Below, piece by piece: positions 35,904-46,012 of a stretch of 64,000 nucleotides of DNA (position 1 is its first letter; each line of letters starts with the position of its first letter). Below the pieces are notes generated by a model, which searched no databases, was not told the origin of the DNA, and saw nothing but the letters and a program-made list of their open reading frames with translations. The stretch is taken from positions 2,068,501 to 2,132,500 of the forward strand of contig NZ_CP077091.1 in NCBI RefSeq assembly GCF_014268595.2, written 5' to 3'. The position numbers and the translations under genes were made by a program. The stretch is from Pseudomonas hamedanensis (GTDB taxonomy: Bacteria > Pseudomonadota > Gammaproteobacteria > Pseudomonadales > Pseudomonadaceae).

Positions 35904-37742
35904 TCAATAACGGTATTGGCCTTGCTGAATTTCGGTTAACAACTGCTCATTGAGCTGGACGTAGGTTTCGCTGCCGGGCAACCAGGCAAAAATCGGATCG
36001 CCCCCGGTCTGGCCGGGGTCGAAGCCTTCTTTTTTCAAACGGGTTTTCTGGTATTTGAAGGTGCCGGTGGTTTCCATCTTCACCTTGACGCGCAGGAACA
36101 GCGGCACGGCGTAGGCCGGCATTCGCTGGCGGACGAAGCTCAGCAGCTCGGCGAAATCCAGGGTCGCCAGAGATTCGGCCGGGGTAATCGCCGCCATGCC
36201 GGCGCGTCCATTGGTGTCGCAAATTTCCACGCCATACGCCACCGCCTCGGAAATCTGCGGGTGTTGCAGCAGCAGGTTTTCGACTTCGGTGGTGGAAACG
36301 TTCTCGCCCTTCCAGCGATAGGTGTCGCCCAGCCGATCGACAAATTGCGCATGGCCAAAGCCTATGTTGCGTAACAGGTCGCCGGTGTTGAAAAACCGGT
36401 CGCCTTTGTTAAACACGTCATGCAATACGACGCGGGCGGTCTTCTGCGGATCGGTGTAGCCGTCGAGCGGCGCCTTTTCGTCGATCCGGGCCAGCAGCAG
36501 GCCCTGCTCGCCCTTGCCAACCTTGCGCATGAAGCCGTCGTCGCTGCGCAGTGGCTCGCCACTGTCATGGTCGTACGCGACCAGCTCCCAGGCCATCAGC
36601 GAGAAGCCGACGGTGTTATCGAAGTTGAGGATGTTGGTGAATCCGATGTTGCCGTCGCTGGCCGCATACAGCTCACAAATGTGGTCGACGCCGAAGCGCG
36701 TCTTGAACTCGGCCCAGGCGCCGGGGCGCAAGCCGTTGCCAATCATCTTGCGCACGTCATGCCGGTTGTCGTCGGCGCTCACTGGCTGATCGACCAGGTA
36801 ACGACACAACTCGCCGACATAGCCGAGGGTCGTCGCGCGGTAGCGGCGCACGTCGCTCCAGAACTGGCTGGCGCTGAATTTGCGGCGAATCGCGAAACCC
36901 GACGCGCCGTTGATCGCCGAGCCCCAACACACACAAAGCCCGGTGGCGTGGTACAGCGGCAAGGTGCAATAGACCACGTCGTCAGGGCGCATATCGAGGG
37001 CGATCATGCCGAAGCTCGCCGAACTGCGCATCCAGCGGCCATGCTTGAATACCCCGGCTTTCGGCAGCCCGGTGGTGCCAGAGGTGTAAATATAGAAACA
37101 CGGATCATCGCAAAACACTTGGCGGCTGCTCGGCGGGTTATCGCTCGGTGCGTCGGCACTGGCGCTGATCAGGTTGACGTAGCCCTCGGGCGCAATGCCC
37201 GGGTGGCTGTAGGTGTCCTGATCGGCAACGAACCAGGTGCGCTGCGGCGCAATCGACACCTGCTCGCGCACAGCAGCAAATGCCGGCACCAGCTCCTCGC
37301 CGACGATCAGGGCGACCGGCGCCACCAGATTCACACTGTGGATCAGCGTGTCGCGCGTCTGAGAGGTATTGAGCAACGCGCTGACCGCGCCGACCTTGGC
37401 CAGCGCCAGAATCGTCACCAGCAGTTCGGGACGGTTTTCGATAAACACCGCGACCACATCGCCCTTGCCGATGCCCTGCCCGCTCAGATAATGGGCGATA
37501 CGGTTGGCCCACTGATTAACCTGCGCGTAGGTCAGCAGCACCTCCCCCTGCATTAACGCCGGGCCGTCGGGATTGCGCAGGGTCGCTTGCTCAAAGGTCC
37601 AGCCAAGGCCACAGCTTTGGGTCGGGTCCGTGACATTCGCCACCTTCATGCCCTTGACCACCCGCGGCAGGGCCTTGGCAATCATCGGCAGCTTGCGGAG
37701 CATCATGCCCCAGGTAATCGTGTCGCTTGGCACGTGACGCAT
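35904..37742 (-). CDS. Long-chain acyl-CoA synthetase (FadD6/FATP-like)
   Basis: A 612-residue AMP-forming ligase. The P-loop is YIYTSGTTGLPKA, and the hinge region is NTGDLLRNIGFGHAQFVDR followed by GDTYRWKGENVSTTEVE. These fit the fatty-acid transport protein/very-long-chain acyl-CoA synthetase branch. It activates fatty acids to acyl-CoA with ATP. The start at 37742 (MRHVPSDTITWGMMLRKL) was chosen over an upstream in-frame start at 37796. The last residues (QQGQYRY) are intact. Confidence 0.88.
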   Translation of the reverse strand: MRHVPSDTITWGMMLRKLPMIAKALPRVVKGMKVANVTDPTQSCGLGWTFEQATLRNPDGPALMQGEVLLTYAQVNQWANRIAHYLSGQGIGKGDVVAVFIENRPELLVTILALAKVGAVSALLNTSQTRDTLIHSVNLVAPVALIVGEELVPAFAAVREQVSIAPQRTWFVADQDTYSHPGIAPEGYVNLISASADAPSDNPPSSRQVFCDDPCFYIYTSGTTGLPKAGVFKHGRWMRSSASFGMIALDMRPDDVVYCTLPLYHATGLCVCWGSAINGASGFAIRRKFSASQFWSDVRRYRATTLGYVGELCRYLVDQPVSADDNRHDVRKMIGNGLRPGAWAEFKTRFGVDHICELYAASDGNIGFTNILNFDNTVGFSLMAWELVAYDHDSGEPLRSDDGFMRKVGKGEQGLLLARIDEKAPLDGYTDPQKTARVVLHDVFNKGDRFFNTGDLLRNIGFGHAQFVDRLGDTYRWKGENVSTTEVENLLLQHPQISEAVAYGVEICDTNGRAGMAAITPAESLATLDFAELLSFVRQRMPAYAVPLFLRVKVKMETTGTFKYQKTRLKKEGFDPGQTGGDPIFAWLPGSETYVQLNEQLLTEIQQGQYRY

Positions 37743-38131
37743 GAATGCTCCCCGGTCGGCCTTATCTCGGGCCGGTGTTCTTATTTTTTCGGGCAAAGGC
37801 TTGAGGCAACCGGCGCAGTCGCAGCGCGGTTCGAGAATGAAAATACGTCAGCCCTTCTCGGCCTGTACATGCGGTTTTTGCAATGTTTTGTATCTGCTGG
37901 TGCGCTGCCAACGCCGGAGATTCTGGTACGAGCGTTTGGTTCCGTAACGCTGGCAAGAATCACGCAAAATGCAGGATGCACGATGGCCATTCATGCAGTT
38001 TGCACGACGCCTGAAAAATGCACTACTTGTAACTAATTGATATTAAAGAGAATTTAAACTTATCGATACTGGCACAATCGCTGCAACTACCTCCGCATGC
38101 TTGCCATTCAAGTACACACGGAGCTGATGAC
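37743..38131. other. 389-base gap with a sigma-54-like promoter
   Basis: The gap lies between the divergent acyl-CoA synthetase and DUF3509 genes. It becomes AT-rich at 38010-38070 and holds a sigma-54-like site at 38070-38085. No gene is supported in the rest. Confidence 0.5.
38070..38085 (+). promoter_or_regulatory. Sigma-54-like -24/-12 promoter of the DUF3509 gene
   Basis: TGGCACAATCGCTGCA has GG at 38071-38072 and GC at 38083-38084, exactly ten bases apart, and matches TGGCAC-N5-TTGCA but for one base. The predicted start near 38096 leaves a leader of about 36 bases. An AT-rich stretch lies directly upstream. Confidence 0.6.
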
Positions 38132-38410
38132 ATGAGCCTGATCCAAGAAAAATTTACATCGCTGTTCTCCAACTACGAAGTCAGCACTGCGCCACGTCCT
38201 GACGGTGGCATTCTGTTGACCCTGCGTAGCAGCGACGGCAAAGTCTTCAAACGTGCACTCTCGTATCAACAACTGCACGCCGGTGACCAGCTGTCGTGGG
38301 CGATCAGCGCTATCCGCCGAGACCTGGCTGAACAGGCCAGCGAGCTGCCGCAAATTGCCATGCTGCAAAGCCAGCAGCGTTTTGCACTGCCGACGTATCA
38401 TTCGCTGTAA
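38132..38410 (+). CDS. DUF3509 family protein
   Basis: A 92-residue protein beginning MSLIQEKFTSLFSNYEVSTA, with the family pattern RPDGGILLTLRSSDGKVFKR and a C-terminal helix ISAIRRDLAEQAS. The family is small, nearly confined to Pseudomonas and uncharacterised. CGGAG lies before the ATG. The sigma-54-like promoter upstream suggests nitrogen-, carbon- or stress-linked expression. Confidence 0.82.
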   Translation: MSLIQEKFTSLFSNYEVSTAPRPDGGILLTLRSSDGKVFKRALSYQQLHAGDQLSWAISAIRRDLAEQASELPQIAMLQSQQRFALPTYHSL

Positions 38411-38428
38411 TTGCCTTTAAACAAAACG

Positions 38429-38516
38429 TGTGGGAGCGAGCCTGCTCGCGAAGCGGTGTGTGAGTCGACAGAGATGCTGACTGATACACCGCTTTCGTGA
38501 GCAAGCCCACTTCCAC
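38429..38516. repeat. Degenerate REP palindrome
   Basis: The left copy is intact (GTGGGAGCGAGCCTGCTCGC) and the right copy has several changes (CGTGAGCAAGCCCACTTCCAC). It lies between the converging DUF3509 and mtnC genes. Confidence 0.78.
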
Positions 38517-38534
38517 ATTTTTGTTTGAGGTGAG

Positions 38535-39218
38535 TCAGAAAGCTTCCGGTTCAATCCCGGTAAAGCTGTCGACGGTTACATGCCCCGCCAACTCCCCACC
38601 CTCGCGGGCCAGGCCACAGGTCTGCAAGCCGGCTGACTGGGCAGCGTCGAGTTCTTCGACGATGTCCGACAGGAACAGGATTTCTTCCGGTTCAACAGCC
38701 ACCGCCTGCTGGATATTGCGATAAGACTGCGCCTCACGCTTCGGTCCCGAGGTGGTGTCGAAATATCCGCTGAACAGCGGCGTCAGGTCCCCCGCCTCCG
38801 AGCAACCGAAAATCAGCTTCTGCGCCTGGATCGAGCCGGACGAGTAAACAAACAGTTGATAGCCGGCAGCATGCCAGCGCCGCAGCGCCTCAACGGCATC
38901 CGGATAAACGTGTCCCTTCAACTGCCCGGCCTGATAACCCTGCGCCCAGACCATCCCTTGCAAGGCCTTGAGCGGTGTCGCTTTGCGGTCTTCGGCGATC
39001 CAGCTCAACAGGATTTCAACCACCCGTTCAACATCGGCTGCCGGTTCGCTGCTGTCACGGCGTACAGCGTCGAGCTGTTCGGCGACATCGGCGCGCGAAG
39101 CGTTCTGGCGCACGAAGTCCGGCAGGTGTTTGGCCGCATACGGAAACAGTACGTCGAAAACGAAGCTGACCGCACTGGTGGTGCCTTCGATGTCGGTGAG
39201 AATGACTTTGATCGACAT
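38535..39218 (-). CDS. mtnC: Enolase-phosphatase E1
   Basis: A 227-residue HAD enzyme of methionine salvage. Motif I is [15 protein letters not shown], with the E1-type DxEGT; motif II is [11 protein letters not shown] and motif [16 protein letters not shown]. It enolises and dephosphorylates 2,3-diketo-5-methylthiopentyl-1-phosphate to the acireductone. It lies 4 bases after mtnD and is the last gene of the mtn operon. Confidence 0.93.
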   Translation of the reverse strand: MSIKVILTDIEGTTSAVSFVFDVLFPYAAKHLPDFVRQNASRADVAEQLDAVRRDSSEPAADVERVVEILLSWIAEDRKATPLKALQGMVWAQGYQAGQLKGHVYPDAVEALRRWHAAGYQLFVYSSGSIQAQKLIFGCSEAGDLTPLFSGYFDTTSGPKREAQSYRNIQQAVAVEPEEILFLSDIVEELDAAQSAGLQTCGLAREGGELAGHVTVDSFTGIEPEAF

Positions 39219-39222
39219 CGGC

Positions 39223-39768
39223 TCAGTCCTCCAGACGCGGGAAGCGGCCGGCGATGTCTTCGCCAGTGAAGTTGGCCACCCAGCCTTCCGGGTTGTTGAA
39301 CAGACGGATCGCGACAAAGTGCGGATGCTCGCCCATGTCGAACCAGTGTTTGGTGCCGGCGGGAACCGAGATCAGATCGTTCTTCTCACAGAGCACGGCG
39401 TAAACATAATCGTCGATATGCAGGGTAAACAGCCCACGGCCGGCGACGAAAAATCTGACTTCGTCTTCAGCATGGCGGTGTTCTTCCAGAAACCTTGCAC
39501 GCAATTCGGCTTTTTGCGGGTGATCGCTGTTCAGGCTGATCACATCGACGGTGATGTAACCGCGCTCGGTCATCAATTTGTCGATCTGCTCTTTGTACGC
39601 GCTGATCACTTCGTCCTGGCTGGCGCCGGGCTGAATCTTCGCGGCGGCTTGCCAGCGGTCGAAGCGCACGCCCTGCTCGGCCAGGGTCGAAGCGATGTCT
39701 TCGAAATGGGTCAGCACCTTGTTGGGAATTTCAGGGTTGGAAACGTGATAAACGGACAGGCTGCTCAT
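39223..39768 (-). CDS. mtnD: Acireductone dioxygenase
   Basis: A 181-residue cupin metalloenzyme. Metal ligands are visible in [14 protein letters not shown] (two His and one Glu) and in [13 protein letters not shown]. With iron it yields the 2-keto acid precursor of methionine, and with nickel an off-pathway product. It follows mtnB by 91 bases and precedes mtnC by 4. The start at 39768 has GGGGCAATTCC-type sequence around it; [13 protein letters not shown] is the usual N-terminus. Confidence 0.93.
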   Translation of the reverse strand: MSSLSVYHVSNPEIPNKVLTHFEDIASTLAEQGVRFDRWQAAAKIQPGASQDEVISAYKEQIDKLMTERGYITVDVISLNSDHPQKAELRARFLEEHRHAEDEVRFFVAGRGLFTLHIDDYVYAVLCEKNDLISVPAGTKHWFDMGEHPHFVAIRLFNNPEGWVANFTGEDIAGRFPRLED

Positions 39769-39859
39769 GGGGCAATTCCTCGTATCGGCCTTGCCGTCCG
39801 GCTCTTGCAGACCGGTCGGGCACAACCTTCTATCAGGCAAACGGCGGCTTCTGCTGAAG

Positions 39860-40486
39860 TCAGCCGTGACGGTTCATGACGCTGCGGGTTTTCAACTCGC
39901 ATTCAAACAGAAATTCAAAGGCCTCGATCTGCCGCAGTGCGTCGCTCATTTGCGCGCCCCAGGTGTAGAGGCCGTGGCCGCGAATCAGATAGCCGACGCA
40001 ATCGGGGTGGGCGTCGAGCCACGGCTGCACCTCGGCGGCGAGGCGCGCGATGTCCTGGTCGTTGTCGAAGATCGGCACGCGCACCCGTGATTCGTGGGTG
40101 GAAATACCGCTGAAGGCTTTTTGCAGTTCGTAGTCTTCGAACTCGATGAAGTCTTGCGGGGTCAGGCGCGACAGCACCGTGGCATTCACCGAATGGGTGT
40201 GCAGCACCGCACCGATCTCCGCGCGCCATGCGTAGAGCTGGGTGTGCAGCAGGGTTTCGGCGGACGGCTTCTTGCCCGGTTCCAGGCTGTTACCGGACAA
40301 GTCAGTGGCGAGCACATCATCCAGACCCAACTGGCCCTTGTGCTTGCCGGAGACGGTCAGCAGCGCTTCGGTTGGCGACAGGCGTGTCGAATAATTACTG
40401 CTGGTGGCCGGCGACCAGCCGCGGCCATAAAGAAAGCGCCCGGCGTCGACGATCTGCCGGGCGAGCTGTTCACGGGTAAGGCTCAT
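39860..40486 (-). CDS. mtnB: Methylthioribulose-1-phosphate dehydratase
   Basis: A 208-residue class II aldolase-fold enzyme. The zinc site is in VLHTHSVNATVLS with a further His in RGHGLYTWG. It dehydrates 5-methylthioribulose-1-phosphate in methionine salvage. Its start overlaps the stop of the MFS gene by four bases. mtnA, needed before this step, is not in the window. Confidence 0.92.
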   Translation of the reverse strand: MSLTREQLARQIVDAGRFLYGRGWSPATSSNYSTRLSPTEALLTVSGKHKGQLGLDDVLATDLSGNSLEPGKKPSAETLLHTQLYAWRAEIGAVLHTHSVNATVLSRLTPQDFIEFEDYELQKAFSGISTHESRVRVPIFDNDQDIARLAAEVQPWLDAHPDCVGYLIRGHGLYTWGAQMSDALRQIEAFEFLFECELKTRSVMNRHG

Positions 40487-41628
40487 GGCCTGTCCTCTTG
40501 CATACGTGTGGCAATGATAACCGCAGCAGCGAACGCCGCGAGACTGGCAATACTAAAGGTCAATGGCGCGCCGAGGGCATTCCAGCTGTAACCGGCATAC
40601 AGCGCGCCGAGCGCCCCGCCGGTGCCGGCCAGCGCCGCGTACAGCGCCTGACCCTGGCCTTGCTGGCGTGGGCCGAAGCTACGTTGCACGAAGGCGATGG
40701 CAGCGGCATGAAAGCTGCCGAACGTCGCCGCGTGCAGAATCTGCGCAAACAGCAATACCCAGAGAAATTCGGCGAACGAGCCCAGCAAGACCCAGCGCAA
40801 CGCCGCCAGCAGAAAACTCGCCAGCAGCACCCGGCGCAGGGAAAACCGCGCCAGAATCCTGCTCATCGCCATAAACATCAATACTTCGGCGACCACGCCA
40901 ACCGCCCAGAGCATGCCGATCACGCCACGACTGTAGCCGAGCCGCTCAAGGTGCAAGGTCAAAAACGTGTAATACGGCCCGTGGCTCATTTGCATCAGCG
41001 CGACGCAAGCGTAAAACGCCAGCACCCCGGGACTGCGCAACTGCTTGAGAAACCCTTCGCCGCCAGGTCGATTGCCTTGTGGTGGCTGAGCGTTCGGCAC
41101 CCATAGACTGCTGAGGACGATGCCGGCCATGATCAGCACCAGCGCTGCCGGGTAGATGTCCAGGCTGAGCCATTCGAACAACCGCCCCAGCGCAACCACG
41201 GTGATGATGAAACCGATCGAGCCCCATAAACGGATCTGGCTGTACCGCGAGGTCTGCCCCTGTAAGTGCGCCAGGGTAATGACCTCGAACTGCGGCAGCA
41301 CCGCGTGCCAGAAGAACGCATGCAACGCCATCACCAGCGCCAGCCAGGCGTAGCTCTTGCTGACGAAAATCAGCGAAAAGGTCAGCAGCGTACACACCGC
41401 GCCGAAGCGCACGATCGCCAGCCGCCTGCCGGTGTAATCGCCAAGCCAGCCCCAGATATTCGGCGCGACGCAGCGCATCAGCATCGGAATCGCCACCAGT
41501 TCGCCGATACGTGCGGCGCTGAAGCCGAGGTGATCGAAGTACAGCGCCAGAAACGGCGCTGTCGAACCGAGCAAGGCGAAATAGAACAGATAGAAACTGG
41601 ACAGCCGCCAGTACGGAACCGCCGCCAC
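40483..41628 (-). CDS. MFS transporter (HcaT/nucleoside-transporter-like)
   Basis: A 381-residue protein with about twelve transmembrane helices. The N-terminal AAVPYWRLSSFYLFYFALLG and the loop GWLGDYTGRRLAIV are typical of the MFS_1-like group. The start codon is GTG. It overlaps mtnB, so its cargo may be a methylthio compound such as methylthioribose or methylthioadenosine; this is inferred from context only. aroC is 34 bases upstream in the same direction. Confidence 0.82.
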   Translation of the reverse strand: MAAVPYWRLSSFYLFYFALLGSTAPFLALYFDHLGFSAARIGELVAIPMLMRCVAPNIWGWLGDYTGRRLAIVRFGAVCTLLTFSLIFVSKSYAWLALVMALHAFFWHAVLPQFEVITLAHLQGQTSRYSQIRLWGSIGFIITVVALGRLFEWLSLDIYPAALVLIMAGIVLSSLWVPNAQPPQGNRPGGEGFLKQLRSPGVLAFYACVALMQMSHGPYYTFLTLHLERLGYSRGVIGMLWAVGVVAEVLMFMAMSRILARFSLRRVLLASFLLAALRWVLLGSFAEFLWVLLFAQILHAATFGSFHAAAIAFVQRSFGPRQQGQGQALYAALAGTGGALGALYAGYSWNALGAPLTFSIASLAAFAAAVIIATRMQEDRP

Positions 41629-41662
41629 GCCGGTTATGCCGCGACAGCGTCAAAGCCAGCCA

Positions 41663-42754
41663 TCAGAGCTGGCCCAGCACCGGCGTGCTGACGCGCACAT
41701 CGGCGTTCTGTCCACGATGACGCAGCAGGTGGTCCATCAGCACGATGGCCATCATCGCTTCGGCGATCGGTGTCGCACGGATGCCGACGCAAGGGTCGTG
41801 GCGGCCCTTGGTAATCACGTCGACCGGGTTGCCGTGGATGTCGATCGAACGCCCCGGGGTGGTGATGCTCGACGTTGGCTTGAGCGCCAGATGAGCGACG
41901 ATCGGTTGACCCGACGAGATACCGCCGAGGATGCCGCCTGCGTTGTTACTGAGGAAACCTTGCGGGGTCATCTCATCGCGGTGTTCGGTGCCGCGTTGGG
42001 CAACCGAGGCAAAGCCGGCGCCGATTTCCACGCCCTTGACCGCGTTGATGCTCATCAGCGCATGGGCCAGTTCGGCATCGAGGCGATCGAAAATCGGCTC
42101 GCCCAGGCCCGGCATTACCCCTTCGGCGACCACGGTGATCTTCGCGCCGACCGAGTCTTGATCGCGCCGCAGCTGGTCCATGTAGGCTTCCAGCTCCGGC
42201 ACTTTGTCCGGATCGGGGCTGAAGAAGGCATTGTCTTCCACCGAATCCCAGGTCTTGAAGGGGATTTCGATCGGGCCGAGCTGGCTCATGTAGCCGCGAA
42301 TGACGATGCCCTGGCTCGCCAGATACTTTTTCGCAATCGCACCGGCTGCTACACGCATGGCGGTTTCCCGCGCCGAACTGCGACCGCCACCGCGATAATC
42401 GCGCTCGCCGTATTTGTGGTGGTAGGTGTAGTCGGCGTGGGCCGGGCGGAACAGGTCCTTGATCGCCGAGTAGTCCTTGGACTTCTGGTCGGTGTTGCGG
42501 ATCAGCAGGCCGATCGCGCAGCCGGTGGTGCGCCCTTCGAACACGCCGGAGAGGATTTCGACTTCGTCGGCTTCCTGGCGCTGGGTGGTGTGGCGGCTGG
42601 TGCCGGGCTTGCGGCGATCGAGGTCGCGCTGCAAGTCTTCGAGGGAAATCTCCAGGCCCGGCGGGCAGCCGTCGACAATGGCGACCAACGCCGGACCATG
42701 GCTTTCGCCAGCGGTGGTGACAGTGAACAACTTGCCGTAGGTATTGCCGGACAT
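41663..42754 (-). CDS. aroC: Chorismate synthase
   Basis: A 363-residue enzyme that makes chorismate from EPSP with reduced FMN, the last step of the shikimate pathway. Signatures: [14 protein letters not shown] near the N-terminus, [18 protein letters not shown], and RGTEHRDEM. The length is typical. It is the first gene of a run continuing into the MFS and mtn genes. PabB, a user of its product, is encoded at 7.4 kb. Confidence 0.96.
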   Translation of the reverse strand: MSGNTYGKLFTVTTAGESHGPALVAIVDGCPPGLEISLEDLQRDLDRRKPGTSRHTTQRQEADEVEILSGVFEGRTTGCAIGLLIRNTDQKSKDYSAIKDLFRPAHADYTYHHKYGERDYRGGGRSSARETAMRVAAGAIAKKYLASQGIVIRGYMSQLGPIEIPFKTWDSVEDNAFFSPDPDKVPELEAYMDQLRRDQDSVGAKITVVAEGVMPGLGEPIFDRLDAELAHALMSINAVKGVEIGAGFASVAQRGTEHRDEMTPQGFLSNNAGGILGGISSGQPIVAHLALKPTSSITTPGRSIDIHGNPVDVITKGRHDPCVGIRATPIAEAMMAIVLMDHLLRHRGQNADVRVSTPVLGQL

Positions 42755-42884
42755 GCAGGACGCTCCGTGAAATCAAACCCGAATTCGTGATGCGCGCCAG
42801 TATACGCAGGCTAACCGAGTAGTTCATCCTCGAACCTTAGCGGTGTGGGTGAGTCCAACCGGCACCTTGGCGAATGATGGCGTG

Positions 42885-43838
42885 ATGATGCTGCGAGTTT
42901 TGATCTTGAGTCTTACCCTCTTAACGGGCTTTGCCCAGGCGACCGTCCTACAACGCCCGGTATCTCTGGATACCGGTACAGGCGAGCTTTTCGGCTCGCT
43001 ATTGCTGCCCAAGTCCGACAGTCCTGTGCCGATTGTTCTGATCATTTCTGGCTCGGGTCCTACCGACCGTGACGGAAACAACCCCGACGGTGGGCGCAAT
43101 GACAGCCTGAAACGCCTGGCCTGGGTGCTGGCCAAACACAATATCGCCAGCGTGCGCTACGACAAACGCGGGGTCGCCGCGAGTCTGGCGGCAACACCGG
43201 ATGAGCGAAATTTGTCGGTCGAAGCCTATGCGGCGGACGCCGTGGCATGGGGGCAGAAACTCAAGGCCGATCCGCGCTTCGGCCCGCTGATTCTGCTCGG
43301 TCACAGCGAAGGCGCACTGATCGCCAGCCTCGCCGCGCCGACATTGCAGGCGGCAGCGGTGATTTCCCTGTCCGGCAGCGCCCGGCCGGTCGATCAGGTG
43401 ATTCGCGAGCAACTGGCGCGCAGCCTGCCGCCGCCGCTGATGCTGCGCAGCAATGAACTGCTCGACAGCCTCAAGGCCGGCCGCACCGATGACAACGTGC
43501 CGCCACCGCTGCAGGTGATTTTCCGCCCGAGCGTGCAGCCGTACCTGATTTCGCTGTTCCGCCAGGACCCGGCCAACGCCTTCGCGCAGTTGGACATGCC
43601 GGCGCTGATCGTTCAGGGCAGCAACGACATGCAGGTCGGTACGCAAGATGCGCAGCGGCTCAAGGCTGTGAAACCGGACGCGCAACTGGTGATCATCGAA
43701 GGCATGAACCATGTGTTGCGCATCGTGCACAACGACATGAAGCGGCAGTTGGCCTCGTACAAGGATCCAGATTTGCCGCTGGCAGCGGAACTTGGTTCGG
43801 CGATCATTGAATTTATTGGCGGACTTCGCACCCGTTAA
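42885..43838 (+). CDS. Exported alpha/beta hydrolase
   Basis: A 317-residue protein with a signal peptide (MMLRVLILSLTLLTGFAQA). The alpha/beta hydrolase core has the oxyanion strand IVLIISGSGPTDRDGNN, the nucleophile elbow LLGHSEGALIA (Ser), and a histidine in GMNHVLRI. It is probably periplasmic. Several starts are possible; the ATG at 42885 gives a proper signal. It lies between aroC and prmB on the opposite strand. The substrate is unknown. Confidence 0.8.
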   Translation: MMLRVLILSLTLLTGFAQATVLQRPVSLDTGTGELFGSLLLPKSDSPVPIVLIISGSGPTDRDGNNPDGGRNDSLKRLAWVLAKHNIASVRYDKRGVAASLAATPDERNLSVEAYAADAVAWGQKLKADPRFGPLILLGHSEGALIASLAAPTLQAAAVISLSGSARPVDQVIREQLARSLPPPLMLRSNELLDSLKAGRTDDNVPPPLQVIFRPSVQPYLISLFRQDPANAFAQLDMPALIVQGSNDMQVGTQDAQRLKAVKPDAQLVIIEGMNHVLRIVHNDMKRQLASYKDPDLPLAAELGSAIIEFIGGLRTR

Positions 43839-43937
43839 CTGCTTTTTGCCCTCCAGTCCCGCAGAAAACGGCCGATAAGCCTTTGTCGCCAGCGTATCGG
43901 CTGGCGACAAGCAGGGCTTGGACAGGATCTCGCCGTT

Positions 43938-44729
43938 ATGACTGATACCCCGACTTCACCCGACACCACCGCTGAAAAAGACGCACCGCCAGTGGTCGAA
44001 CTGCCGTGGGCGGACGTTCAGGCCGAGCACCACAAGATGCTCCGCCTGGCGCCGTTGCAGACCGACCGCAACACGGGTGGCCGGCCGTTGCGTTTTGTCG
44101 AATTCGGTTACGCCGAGCGCAACAGCAAAGAGCGCAGCCTGATGCGCATGGCGATCAAACTGCCGAACCAGCGCGTGCGCAAAGAACAAAACCACCTCGA
44201 CGTGTGGGTCGACCACGCCAGCAAACGCGTGAGCTTCGGCCCGGACAGCGGCTTGCAGATCGAACCGCTGAATCGCGGCATTGGCCGCTTCATGGCCGCG
44301 CAAGGCATCAACTGGGCGAAAAAGCGCTGGCCCGCCTACACCGTCGACGGCATGGACCTGAACAACAAGGACGCGCTCAATGAAGACACGCGCCTGCGTC
44401 GCGATCATTTCCTGCGCGTACACGGCTTTGATGTGGTCTACGCCGATGCTCAGCATTTGAAGGGCAGCGTCAAGGCGGTCCAGGTCGGCGACTTGCTCGG
44501 TGACTGGAACAGCGAAAAGTTGCAGGTGGTCGAGATTCTGGAAGCGGCGCAGATGCTGCAGCAGGCCGAGCAGAACCTGGCCGAACAGGAAGTGAAGCTG
44601 AAAAAACAGGAGGAGAAAGTCAGCAAGTTCAAGCGTGAAGACGCCGGACTGCGTTTCACCATTACTTGTCTGGTGGCGTTTGCGGTGTTTCAGGCGGGGT
44701 TGTTGATCTGGATTGCGACACACCGCTGA
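43938..44729 (+). CDS. Conserved membrane-anchored protein with coiled coil, 263 residues
   Basis: A soluble N-terminal domain of about 190 residues (LPWADVQAEHHKMLRLAPL) is followed by a Glu/Lys/Gln-rich coiled coil (about 205-240) and one C-terminal transmembrane helix (LRFTITCLVAFAVFQAGLLI). The topology is that of a tail-anchored protein facing the cytoplasm. I do not recognise a named family. Confidence 0.7.
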   Translation: MTDTPTSPDTTAEKDAPPVVELPWADVQAEHHKMLRLAPLQTDRNTGGRPLRFVEFGYAERNSKERSLMRMAIKLPNQRVRKEQNHLDVWVDHASKRVSFGPDSGLQIEPLNRGIGRFMAAQGINWAKKRWPAYTVDGMDLNNKDALNEDTRLRRDHFLRVHGFDVVYADAQHLKGSVKAVQVGDLLGDWNSEKLQVVEILEAAQMLQQAEQNLAEQEVKLKKQEEKVSKFKREDAGLRFTITCLVAFAVFQAGLLIWIATHR

Positions 44730-44747
44730 TGGTTTGAGCGCGTACTG

Positions 44748-44853
44748 ATCGTTCCCATGCTCTGCGTGGGAATGCAGCCCGGGACGCTCCGCGTCCCAAA
44801 AGCGGACGCAGAGCGTCCATTGATGCATTCCCACGCGGAGCGTGGGAACGATC
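44748..44853. repeat. Long imperfect palindrome, GATCGTTCCC / GGGAACGATC ends
   Basis: Second copy of the family at 8848-8958, between converging genes (43938-44729 and prmB). Confidence 0.75.
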
Positions 44854-44863
44854 TGTCACAACC

Positions 44864-45772
44864 TTAGACGCGGGACGCGAACAAGGCCTGATGCGCGCGG
44901 CACTGCTCCGCCGTCAGCATGAACACGCCATGCCCGCCGCGCGCGAACTCAAGCCAGGCAAAATCGACTTCCGGGTACAGCGCTTCAACGTGCACCTGGC
45001 TGTTGCCCACCTCGACAATCAGCAAGCCCTTCTCGGTCAAGTGATCCGCCGCTTCTGCGAGCATCCGCCGCACCAGATTCAAACCATCATCGCCACAGGC
45101 CAGGCCCAGCTCCGGTTCGTGCTGATACTCGTCCGGCATGTCAGCGAAATCTTCCGCGTCGACGTAAGGCGGGTTCGACACGACCAGGTCGAAACGCTGC
45201 CCCGGCAAACCATCGAAACCATCGCCCTGCACCGTGTAAACCCGCTCATCGACGCCATGGCGCTCGATGTTCTGGTTGGCCACTTCCAGCGCTTCGAACG
45301 ACAGATCCGCCAGCACCACTTCGGCGTTCTGGAACTCGTAGGCGCAGGCAATGCCGATGCAGCCGGAGCCGGTGCACAGGTCGAGAATCCGCGCCGGTTC
45401 GCCGCCGATCCACGGGGCGAAGCGGTTTTCGATCAGTTCGCCAATCGGCGAACGCGGGATCAACACGCGTTGATCAACGATGAACGACATGCCGCAGAAC
45501 CATGCCTCGCCCAACAGGTAAGCGGTGGGAATGCGTTCTTCGATGCGGCGCTTGAGCAGGCGCTGCAAGTTGACCAGTTCGTCATCCTCCAACGCGCAAT
45601 CGAGATAGCTGTCGGCGATTTCCCACGGCAGGTGCAGCGCACCGAGTACCAGTTGCCGGGCCTCGTCCCAGGCATTGTCGGTGCCATGGCCGAAAAACAG
45701 ATCCTCCCCATGGAAGCGGCTGACGGCCCAACGGATGTGGTCGCGCAGGGTACGAAGGCGGGAAGTGATCAC
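44864..45772 (-). CDS. prmB: Ribosomal protein uL3 N5-glutamine methyltransferase
   Basis: A 302-residue HemK-type methyltransferase. The SAM site is [15 protein letters not shown] and the catalytic motif is [17 protein letters not shown]. The N-terminal helical domain and [13 protein letters not shown] favour PrmB over PrmC. It methylates a glutamine of L3. The start is GTG with CTGGAG nine bases before it; no ATG fits. Confidence 0.9.
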   Translation of the reverse strand: MITSRLRTLRDHIRWAVSRFHGEDLFFGHGTDNAWDEARQLVLGALHLPWEIADSYLDCALEDDELVNLQRLLKRRIEERIPTAYLLGEAWFCGMSFIVDQRVLIPRSPIGELIENRFAPWIGGEPARILDLCTGSGCIGIACAYEFQNAEVVLADLSFEALEVANQNIERHGVDERVYTVQGDGFDGLPGQRFDLVVSNPPYVDAEDFADMPDEYQHEPELGLACGDDGLNLVRRMLAEAADHLTEKGLLIVEVGNSQVHVEALYPEVDFAWLEFARGGHGVFMLTAEQCRAHQALFASRV

Positions 45773-46012
45773 GGCGTGCAACTCCAGAAAAAAACGACTG
45801 GCGATTCTAACAGCCAAAACCGGCGACGACGACGCAGGAAAAACATCGCGCGACGGGTAGGAGCTTTCTGATTTTTGCATCAGCTATTGAACAGAACGTG
45901 TAACTTGACAAGGCTGCAGGCCAGCAACGACGGTGTCTACGATGGTAGCGATTCACAGAACCGCTCAGCCAGAGGACAATGTCGCAAAAGCCCCACCCCG
46001 AGGAGCCCCAGA

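Noticed and set aside
36420..37556. 378-residue plus-strand open frame
   Set aside because: Antisense to the acyl-CoA synthetase, which has clear AMP-binding motifs.
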